In this document: positions 57,331-64,000 of the stretch, one piece after another
How the letters are laid out: every line of letters starts with the position of its first letter
Position numbering within the stretch: the stretch's first letter is position 1
Assembly (NCBI RefSeq): GCF_904846415.1
Contig: NZ_CAJHAR010000007.1
Location: forward strand, 1 to 64,000
Source: Psychrobacter piscatorii
Lineage (GTDB): Bacteria > Pseudomonadota > Gammaproteobacteria > Pseudomonadales > Moraxellaceae
Length of the DNA stretch: 64,000 bases
Direction: 5' to 3'
The notes under the pieces: generated by a model
The model's input: only the letters and a program-made list of their open reading frames with translations
Told to the model about the DNA's origin: nothing
The model's database searches: none
Program-made: the position numbers and the translations under genes

Positions 57331-58425
57331 GTGGTAACTAAAGATTTCAGTAACACCATTAATAACAATCTTAATGATGGTTCTAATAACAGTCTCATTA
57401 CGCCTCCCAATACCTTATTGGAAGTGAAGGATTTGTCCGTTCAGTTTAAGACTGAAGATGGTTTGGTGACAGCGGTCAATGGGTTAAATTTTGATCTGCA
57501 TGAGGGTGAAACTTTAGGTATTGTTGGCGAATCAGGCTCTGGCAAGTCGCAGACTGCCTTTGCCATTATGGGACTATTGGCAAAAAATGGTCATGCCAAA
57601 GGCTCAGTACGCTTTCAAGGTAATGAGTTATTAAGCTTGTCGCAAAAGGCACTGAATAAAATCCGTGCCGAGCAGGTGGCGATGATTTTTCAAGATCCCA
57701 TGACGTCACTCAATCCTTATATGAAAATCGGCGATCAACTTGCCGAAGTATTGATCTTGCATAAAGGCATGAATAAAAAGGACGCGTGGGCAGAGTCGAT
57801 ACGAATGTTAGATGCGGTCAAAATCCCTGAGGCCAAAAAACGCATTGGTATGTATCCGCATGAGTTTTCAGGCGGTATGCGTCAGCGAGTCATGATTGCG
57901 ATGGCATTACTCTGTCGCCCTAAATTGTTGATTGCTGATGAGCCGACTACTGCACTCGATGTGACGGTGCAGGCGCAAATTATGGTGCTATTGAATGAGC
58001 TAAAACGCGATTTCGGTACGACTATTATCATGATTACCCATGATTTGGGCGTTGTGGCGGGTATTTGTGATCGCGTCCTTGTGATGTATGCGGGTCGCAC
58101 GATGGCCTATGGCGAGACGGAGGAGATTTTTTATACGCCAACGCATCCGTATACCATCGGACTATTAAAAGCCATTCCGCGTCTGGATAATGAAATCGGC
58201 AAGCTTGAGACGATTCCCGGTAGTCCGCCAAACTTATTGGACTTGCCTGCAGGCTGTCCTTTTTATGAGCGCTGTCCTCATGCGATGGATATCTGCCGTG
58301 ATACACCGCCGCCGCTTGAGTTTTTGCCGCACGATCGTCAGCGCGCTTGTCATTGGCATCCTGAAACAGAAACGGATACCTCGGCAGATATTCATGCCAA
58401 TCATCAATCAGAGATAGAGGGGTAG
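57331..58425 (+). CDS. oppD: Oligopeptide ABC transporter ATP-binding protein OppD
   Basis: This 364-residue ATPase has Walker A GESGSGKSQTAFAI. The ABC signature is FSGGMRQRVMIAMAL, followed by Walker B LLIADEPTTALD. The C-terminal peptide-transporter domain ends with CPFYERCPHAMDICRDTPPPLE (the Cys pattern of OppD/DppD C-termini that can bind an iron-sulfur cluster). The start is GTG 57331. oppF follows 3 bp after the stop, so translation is coupled. Confidence 0.95.
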   Translation: MVTKDFSNTINNNLNDGSNNSLITPPNTLLEVKDLSVQFKTEDGLVTAVNGLNFDLHEGETLGIVGESGSGKSQTAFAIMGLLAKNGHAKGSVRFQGNELLSLSQKALNKIRAEQVAMIFQDPMTSLNPYMKIGDQLAEVLILHKGMNKKDAWAESIRMLDAVKIPEAKKRIGMYPHEFSGGMRQRVMIAMALLCRPKLLIADEPTTALDVTVQAQIMVLLNELKRDFGTTIIMITHDLGVVAGICDRVLVMYAGRTMAYGETEEIFYTPTHPYTIGLLKAIPRLDNEIGKLETIPGSPPNLLDLPAGCPFYERCPHAMDICRDTPPPLEFLPHDRQRACHWHPETETDTSADIHANHQSEIEG

Positions 58426-58428
58426 ACG

Positions 58429-59460
58429 ATGATGACACAGACTTCTAATAGCAGCGCGACCCAGCCTAAAACACCGTTACTCAAAGTGCGTGATGTTCAT
58501 ACTACGTTTAATATCAAACAAAAAGGCACTTACTTTTGGCAAAAGCCTGCGACGTTAAAAGCCGTCAATGGCGTCTCATTTGAGATATTTGCTGGCGAGA
58601 CATTGGGCGTGGTGGGTGAGTCGGGCTGCGGTAAATCGACCCTTGCTCGTACTATCGTGGGCTTGATCGAAGCCAATTCTGGTAGCATCCTGTTCAATGA
58701 GGAAGAACTCGTAGGCGCGTCCAAAAAAACCATGCGAATGAAGCGAAAAGACATTCAAATGATTTTTCAAGATCCGCTCGCCTCCCTAAACCCGCGCATG
58801 ACCGTGGGCGATATCATTGCCGAGCCGCTACGTACGTATTATCCAAAAATGAAAAAGTCTGAGGTACAAAGCGAAGTACGCGAGATTATGAAAAAGGTTG
58901 GGCTACTGCCCAATCAAATCAATCGGTATCCGCATGAGTTCTCAGGTGGACAGTGTCAGCGCATTGGTATTGCCCGCGCTTTAATCTTGAAGCCCAAAAT
59001 TATCATCTGTGATGAGCCCGTCTCTGCCCTTGATGTGTCTATTCAAGCGCAGGTTATTAATTTATTGCAAGACATCCAAGAAGAGATGGGGCTCGCGCTC
59101 ATCTTTATTGCCCATGATTTATCGGTGATCAAGCATATTGCTGATCGGGTGCTGGTCATGTATTTGGGTAACGCCGTCGAGCTTGGAGTGAATAAAGCGG
59201 TGTACGGCAATCCGACTCACCCTTACACTCAAGCATTGATGTCGGCTGTACCGTTACCCGATCCCATTGCTGAGCGCAATAAAACCATTCAGCTATTAGA
59301 AGGCGATTTGCCAAGTCCTATTAATCCGCCCTCAGGCTGCGCGTTTCGGACGCGCTGTCCACTAGCGGATGATGAGTGTGCCCAGATCAAACCAGTATTA
59401 GAAGGGAATATAAACCACCGAGTGGCGTGCCTAAAAAACAAAGTCGACGTAGTATCGTAA
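58429..59460 (+). CDS. oppF: Oligopeptide ABC transporter ATP-binding protein OppF
   Basis: This 343-residue ATPase has Walker A GESGCGKSTLARTIVG. The ABC signature is FSGGQCQRIGIARAL, and Walker B is IIICDEPVSALD. The C-terminal Cys pattern FRTRCPLADDEC matches OppF. GAGGGG precedes ATG 58429 at six bases. It ends the operon and is followed by a strong terminator, so oppABCDF is complete. Confidence 0.95.
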   Translation: MMTQTSNSSATQPKTPLLKVRDVHTTFNIKQKGTYFWQKPATLKAVNGVSFEIFAGETLGVVGESGCGKSTLARTIVGLIEANSGSILFNEEELVGASKKTMRMKRKDIQMIFQDPLASLNPRMTVGDIIAEPLRTYYPKMKKSEVQSEVREIMKKVGLLPNQINRYPHEFSGGQCQRIGIARALILKPKIIICDEPVSALDVSIQAQVINLLQDIQEEMGLALIFIAHDLSVIKHIADRVLVMYLGNAVELGVNKAVYGNPTHPYTQALMSAVPLPDPIAERNKTIQLLEGDLPSPINPPSGCAFRTRCPLADDECAQIKPVLEGNINHRVACLKNKVDVVS

Positions 59461-59509
59461 GTTAGCAGTCCTTTAATAATAGACGACTGTGTTAAGTTAC
59501 TTTATTAAA

Positions 59510-59548
59510 AAATACCAAAGGTGGATAACATCATCTTTGGTATTTTTT
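59510..59548 (+). terminator. Terminator of the opp operon
   Basis: Arms AATACCAAAG / CTTTGGTATT around a 13-base loop are followed by seven T. It lies 50 bp past the oppF stop. Confidence 0.9.
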
Positions 59549-59612
59549 TGATTAGGAAAGCTTTATAGCACGCTGGTTCGAAGTCAGTAAAGCCAGTATT
59601 TTTGACCCTTTT

Positions 59613-59867
59613 TTAATAAAACTCAATACGGCTAAGGATGTGTTCTTGCACCATGTAGGCACACACATAAGCGCTTGGCCACGCAAAAATAAATGCCAGT
59701 CCCCACGAATGCATCAGCTCCGTAAAAAAGCCATCGACATAACCCACTTTGACAAGTAGCAACGCCGACGAGATAATCAGCGACATCATCAGTGCCATAA
59801 GGCCCGTGAAGATAAGGCGGTAGTATTTGTGGCGAGTGCGGATTCTAATAGTGGGTATTTTGCTCAT
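59613..59867 (-). CDS. DUF2798-like small membrane protein
   Basis: This 84-residue protein has two hydrophobic helices (about 19-40 and 50-70) joined by a short polar loop. The pattern RLIFTGLMALMMSLIISSALL...WGLAFIFAWPSAYVCAYMV resembles the DUF2798 family of short bacterial membrane proteins. The N-terminus is basic (Arg/His/Lys). The family's function is unknown. It lies downstream of the beta-helix lipoprotein gene on the same strand. Confidence 0.75.
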   Translation of the reverse strand: MSKIPTIRIRTRHKYYRLIFTGLMALMMSLIISSALLLVKVGYVDGFFTELMHSWGLAFIFAWPSAYVCAYMVQEHILSRIEFY

Positions 59868-59919
59868 AGTTTTACTTATTTCGGCAATAAAAGGTTAGGG
59901 CATATTAAACATTGATACG

Positions 59920-61431
59920 CTATTTGCATTGTAGCAATACCGCACAGTTCTCAAAAGCAGTACTACTACTAAACTCTCTGTTACCGAGTACCCATATTAA
60001 CGATAAATTGCTGTTTTGAGGGACGTAACGGTTATTGTCAAAGCTGACTTCACCGCGATCAATCTGATTGGCAACGATCATATAGCGTGAGGGCGAGCTA
60101 GTAAATGTATTATTCTTAACACTTAATTTTTGAATATTAAATTGCAGTAGCAGCTGACCACCTTGTTGTTTACCTAGGTCATTGTTGGTGACCGTATTAT
60201 CAATAAGAGTGATTTGTCTGACACCGCCACGTTGCTCATCATAGCCACCGACTGCGAGACCAGCATAGCTGCTATTGGTGACCGTATTGCCCTCTACCCA
60301 GACCTCCTCTGTCAACTTTTGAAAGTTTTCACTGGCGACTTCGATACCAATATCATTGCCAGTCACGGTATTGTTCTGAATAAATACTTGTTTACCACCA
60401 TCGACATAAATACCACCCGCTGAAGGATCATCACCCTTATAGCCGGGATTGCCAACGATGCTATTGCGTGTGACCGTATTGCCGATGATATCGCCTTGTC
60501 TGGCATAGTCGTTATCGGTCTCTGCTGTGCCTTCAAAACCAATGATGTCGATACCAATATTATTGTTATTATTGACTTGGTTACGGTTCACTTCAAAGTT
60601 TGTCACATCCCCATTAAGTACGATCGCTTCACTACGACCTAAGCTGAGATTTTCGACTCGATTATTATTGACCTGAATATCCCTAATAGGCTGAGTACCG
60701 TACACCGCAATGCCATGCGCATTACCATCCTCAGTGTCAGCACGCGTGCCTAAATCATGAATATAGTTGTTTTCGATGAGGATATTATGACTACTGCCAG
60801 TGACATAGATCGCAATGGGTGTGATCTGATCGTTGCTCGTCCAAAATTTAGTAAATTCTAAACCGCGGATAATCACATAAGCTTGGTTTTCGATATGAAT
60901 CAGATGCTCATCGTCAGTACTTGGCGTGCCTGTAACGACAACTTTTGCGGATGGCATTGGCTCAAAAACAATAGGCTGCGCTAGTGTGCCAGAATTTTCA
61001 ATATAGACAGGCCCTTTATAAGTACCGGCGGCAATGTGTACTGTTGTGCCAGCAGTGGCGAGATCCGCGGCTCTTTGTAGCGTCAGTACTGGCGAGTTCG
61101 CACTACCTGAGGCATTATCACTGCCTGTTGTCGCCACATAGATATGTTTGCGCGTACTGTCATCGAGCGTTAAATTATCAAGGGCTGAGCTGCGATCATA
61201 AAATGCTTGGCCACTAGATATTGGCGTCGCCGTTTCAGGCGGTGTTGGGATATTTGGTGCTGCGGGTGTGGCTGGTTCAGCAGTGGTAGGAGGCGTTGAA
61301 GCGCTTGAATCTGTATCTGAGTCGCCACCACCGCAGGCAGGCAATAGAACCACTATGGATGCAAGTAGACCAATCGGTAATAGCGTCGATGAGCGAATCT
61401 TTGAATGTAGCGCTAATTGAGTCGTTTTCAT
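59920..61431 (-). CDS. Right-handed beta-helix repeat lipoprotein
   Basis: This 503-residue protein has a lipobox at the end of its signal (LLPACGGG) and then an Ala/Pro/Thr-rich linker (about 35-75). Two-thirds of the protein is a right-handed parallel beta-helix with repeated asparagine ladders (INNNRVENLS, VNNNNNIGIDIIG, NTVTGNDIGIEVA, NNTFTSSPSRYM). HIYVATTGSDNASGSANSPVLTLQRAADLA at the start of the helix marks the family of pectate-lyase-like and polysaccharide-modifying proteins. No catalytic motif is obvious. It is probably anchored to the outer membrane and faces a polysaccharide; the substrate is unknown. Confidence 0.82.
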   Translation of the reverse strand: MKTTQLALHSKIRSSTLLPIGLLASIVVLLPACGGGDSDTDSSASTPPTTAEPATPAAPNIPTPPETATPISSGQAFYDRSSALDNLTLDDSTRKHIYVATTGSDNASGSANSPVLTLQRAADLATAGTTVHIAAGTYKGPVYIENSGTLAQPIVFEPMPSAKVVVTGTPSTDDEHLIHIENQAYVIIRGLEFTKFWTSNDQITPIAIYVTGSSHNILIENNYIHDLGTRADTEDGNAHGIAVYGTQPIRDIQVNNNRVENLSLGRSEAIVLNGDVTNFEVNRNQVNNNNNIGIDIIGFEGTAETDNDYARQGDIIGNTVTRNSIVGNPGYKGDDPSAGGIYVDGGKQVFIQNNTVTGNDIGIEVASENFQKLTEEVWVEGNTVTNSSYAGLAVGGYDEQRGGVRQITLIDNTVTNNDLGKQQGGQLLLQFNIQKLSVKNNTFTSSPSRYMIVANQIDRGEVSFDNNRYVPQNSNLSLIWVLGNREFSSSTAFENCAVLLQCK

Positions 61432-61621
61432 AATACTTCCTTGTAGGGTGACGGGTGTAGCCTATTGGTGAACAAAAGAGTGAATAATATAGGAGTGGTT
61501 TTGATAGGGCAGTTTTAAAAGCTACTTTAAAAATAATAATGAAAAATAGTTCATTGTTTATAGTCTATTTTGCGACGATAATCTATGATAACCAAGACTA
61601 AACGATAAATAGGACAATAAA

Positions 61622-62338
61622 ATGGCAGACCAAGCACAGCGAACGCTCGGCATTATTGGCGGTATGAGTTGGGAGAGTACCGAGAGCTACTATCGCATTA
61701 TTAACGAAGGTATCAAAGCTAAATTGGGTGGATTACATTCAGCAGATTTATTGATTCATAGCGTCGATTTTGGTCCTATCAATACGCTACAAGAAACGGG
61801 CGAATGGAACGAGCTGGGCGCGATGATGGCGAGTAGTGGTAAACGCTTGCAAGCGGCGGGTGTACAAGGGCTCATGATTGCTTCTAACACCATGCACAAA
61901 TTATTCGACGATGTACAATCAGCTACAGACCTGCCGTTGATTCATATTGCAGACGCCACTATCGATGCTATCAAAGCACAAAATCTCAGCAAAATAGCGT
62001 TACTGGGTACGCAGTTTACGATGACCCAAGATTTTTATAAGCAGCGCCTGATTGATGCAGGGCTAGAAGTATTGATACCTGCCGAGGGCGAGCGTGCTGA
62101 AGTACACCGTATTATAAAAAAAGAGCTGTGCGTCGGTGAGTTCAAAGACAGCTCACGCCAATATTATATCGATGTCATAAGCAAGCTTGCTGAGCAAGGA
62201 GCAGAGGGGGTGATATTAGGCTGTACTGAGATTGGCCTGTTGATCACGCAAGACGACAGCCCGATACCTGTATTTGATACCACAGCGATTCATGCCGCCG
62301 CCGCGGTAGATTTTTTATTGGCTGATGTAGCGTTGTAA
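61622..62338 (+). CDS. Aspartate/glutamate racemase-family protein
   Basis: This 238-residue protein belongs to the Asp/Glu racemase family (YgeA-like): IIGGMSWESTESYYRIINEG at the start and SKIALLGTQFTM in the middle. The second catalytic position has the conserved Cys 201 in ILGCTEIGLL. The first is SNTMHK (Ser 88) instead of Cys; E. coli YgeA has a Thr at this position, so one-cysteine chemistry is possible. It likely racemises an acidic amino acid such as L-Asp or L-Glu, but activity is unproven. Confidence 0.85.
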   Translation: MADQAQRTLGIIGGMSWESTESYYRIINEGIKAKLGGLHSADLLIHSVDFGPINTLQETGEWNELGAMMASSGKRLQAAGVQGLMIASNTMHKLFDDVQSATDLPLIHIADATIDAIKAQNLSKIALLGTQFTMTQDFYKQRLIDAGLEVLIPAEGERAEVHRIIKKELCVGEFKDSSRQYYIDVISKLAEQGAEGVILGCTEIGLLITQDDSPIPVFDTTAIHAAAAVDFLLADVAL

Positions 62339-62479
62339 TGTGTTAATAATCAACGCTTAGCCCAGCAAAGATTTTTACATACGGTGCTTTTTATTAGGTC
62401 AACGTTATGCCAAATATCAATGAACAAGAGCCGTAATGATTAAAAGCCGTCAAGCTAGGCGTATATATGAATCACGCTA

Positions 62480-64000
62480 TTATCCTTTACTATGCTTAAT
62501 CATACGGTGCCTATAGAGTCGTCTGCGAAGTCGTCGATGTAGCCTTGTGATACGGCGCAAAGGGAGCAGTTTCCATACAGTCGTTGGGGTGATGTCACGA
62601 CACGACGCAGAGGTACCGCCATGTGCACGATATCCTTCACTCCCTTGTGCAGCTTCTTCTGCGACCAAGTTTTTACCCTTGCGCCATCTGCCATGTGCAT
62701 ATAGTCCTGCCCCCATTAGAGCGGTGGCTACCATGCCTGCTGGAAATGACAGCCAAAGCGCGTCCTCACCGAGTAGGGGGTAAAGCCCGAACGCAAACCC
62801 AAGACGCACGGGGTACATCGAAATCGCCATAACAACGAGTGGCCAAATCACATAGCCGTTCGCCCGCATGGTGCCAAACAGCACTTGCGCTATCCCAAAA
62901 AAGATAAACCCCCATGTCGCCATGAGCTGGATGTGTTCCCCGATTGGCAACGCTTCGCTGTCACTGCCAAGGAAAAAACCCAAAATAGTGCCATCAAAAA
63001 TGGTCAGCACCGCGATAATTGCGCCTGTCAATATCACGTTAAAGATGAGTCCCCACCGAGTGATATCTGAGACTCTGGCCCATTGGTTGGCACCGATATT
63101 CTGTGCGACCATCGCGCTGGCTGCGGCACTTAGCGCCATTGCAGGCATCTGCACGTATGTCCACAGCTGCTGGGTAGCACTATAGGCAGCGGTAGTCTGT
63201 ACCCCTTCACGGTTGATCAGCGATAACATCGTCAATGCCGCTGAAGAGATGACGATCATCTGCAGGCCCATCGGCAGACCTTTTGAAAACATCGATTTTA
63301 AAATGTCTCGGTCTGCGCGTAAAAAGTGAAGCTCTGGCATCTTAAGTGTCAGCACGGAGCCGCGCAGGTACATCGTGATAACCATACCAATAAGCGCGAG
63401 TGTGTTTGCGGCGGCGGTGGCGAAGGCCGAGCCAAATATACCCCATTCGGGAAAAGGCCCTAGACCCAAAATCAGTGTCGGCGTCAAAATCAGATCGATC
63501 ACTACCGATATAATGATAAACCAAAGCGGCGTCGTAGAATCGCCCGTCCCTCGCAGTGCCATCATGATCAGCGTAAACGTGAGCGTGACGGGCATCGCAA
63601 CGAAAATCATCCGTAGATAGGTAAGTGCCAAATCCACCGCACTGGCTGGCGTGCCAAGCAAATCCAGCAGCATTGGTGCAAATATCCATCCTCCTGCCGA
63701 CACCACTATACTGATCGGAATAATGCTGCCGAGCGCCGTGCCCATGGTTCTTTTGACCATCGCCTCATCACGGCGGCCCATGGCCTGACCAATCAAAATA
63801 GTGGACGCCATACCAAAACCGAAAACGAAAGAGATGAGTATAAACATCAAAATGTTGCCGTTCGCTGTCGCGGCGAGCGCCTCTTCCCCTAAAAAGCGCC
63901 CCACCCAGACGGCATTGATGGAGCCGTTCAACGACTGTAGCGCTGACGATCCAAGGGTTGGCAAGGCAAATAGGAGCATCGTTTTGGCAATCGACCCTTC
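62480..64000 (-). CDS. MATE-family multidrug efflux transporter (5' end outside window)
   Basis: This protein is open to the window edge, since the frame continues upstream of the first Met at 63979 (EGSIAKT) to base 64000. About 12 hydrophobic segments are visible, with the MATE features ALPTLGSSALQSLNGSINAVWVGRFLGEEALAATANGN and MALRGTGDSTTPLW. These Na+- or H+-driven pumps export drugs and metabolites. The C-terminus is unusual: after the last helix about 60 extra residues end in an Arg/His-rich stretch (LHRRLRRRLYRHRMIKH). This tail is longer than in typical MATE proteins and may reflect a frameshift or late stop loss. Confidence 0.88.
   Translation of the reverse strand, partial: EGSIAKTMLLFALPTLGSSALQSLNGSINAVWVGRFLGEEALAATANGNILMFILISFVFGFGMASTILIGQAMGRRDEAMVKRTMGTALGSIIPISIVVSAGGWIFAPMLLDLLGTPASAVDLALTYLRMIFVAMPVTLTFTLIMMALRGTGDSTTPLWFIIISVVIDLILTPTLILGLGPFPEWGIFGSAFATAAANTLALIGMVITMYLRGSVLTLKMPELHFLRADRDILKSMFSKGLPMGLQMIVISSAALTMLSLINREGVQTTAAYSATQQLWTYVQMPAMALSAAASAMVAQNIGANQWARVSDITRWGLIFNVILTGAIIAVLTIFDGTILGFFLGSDSEALPIGEHIQLMATWGFIFFGIAQVLFGTMRANGYVIWPLVVMAISMYPVRLGFAFGLYPLLGEDALWLSFPAGMVATALMGAGLYAHGRWRKGKNLVAEEAAQGSEGYRAHGGTSASCRDITPTTVWKLLPLRRITRLHRRLRRRLYRHRMIKHSKG

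Noticed and set aside
59521-59530. GTGGATAA DnaA-like box
   Set aside because: It lies in the loop of the opp terminator and lacks the first T of the box.

Overview
The window is a piece of bacterial chromosome that contains the replication origin. Protein content points to a gammaproteobacterium of the family Moraxellaceae, most likely Psychrobacter or a close relative. The reasons are the gene order rpmH-rnpA-yidD-yidC-mnmE facing away from dnaA-dnaN-recF-gyrB, the pairing of a LysM exported protein with dprA and tsaC, and the moderate G+C with AT-rich gaps. The genus is inferred, not proven. Nearly all of the window is core housekeeping DNA. There are no rRNA or tRNA genes, CRISPR arrays or prophage.

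Layout. 1-1.1 kb: the tail of an IS5-type transposase sits inside a broken outer-membrane-protein gene, next to an intact paralogue. 1.3-3.5 kb: bioF and a bioC-like gene. 3.5-6.3 kb: grpE and dnaK. 6.7-13.5 kb: a hydrolase, a membrane phosphoesterase, an epimerase, membrane proteins, and a GbsR/MarR-like regulator that appears to control itself and an SRPBCC membrane protein through matching operators; then tsaC. 13.6-20.6 kb: dprA, a LysM protein, thrC, rsmB and fmt. 20.9-23.8 kb: an atypical hybrid sensor kinase. 23.9-31.3 kb: ribE, ribD, nrdR, mnmE, yidC, yidD, rnpA, rpmH. 31.3-31.9 kb: oriC, with many DnaA boxes and an AT-rich tract. 31.9-40 kb: dnaA, dnaN, recF, gyrB, mntP. 40-47.2 kb: rlmF, a LysE exporter, a crotonase, a cupin, a PatB-type C-S lyase, an anchorless YadA-head repeat protein and an MgtC-like protein. 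47.4-49 kb: guaA. 49.2-50.2 kb: an AT-rich, probably acquired RES-domain gene with a zinc ribbon. 50.4-52.6 kb: two MDR-family reductases. 53.6-59.5 kb: a complete oligopeptide ABC transporter operon. 59.6-64 kb: a small DUF2798-like membrane protein, a beta-helix lipoprotein, an Asp/Glu racemase, and a MATE transporter cut by the window edge.

The strongest large-scale signal is chromosome-maintenance DNA. Ten perfect or near-perfect ParB-binding (parS) palindromes lie between 9.3 and 40.0 kb, around oriC, and many are inside genes. A second cluster of DnaA boxes lies in the ribE-ribD gap, mixed with two parS-like sites, 7 kb from the canonical origin. Two very AT-rich blocks inside rnpA/yidD and dnaA lie almost equally far (about 1 kb) on either side of oriC. 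Together these suggest an extended origin/centromere domain rather than a single short oriC.
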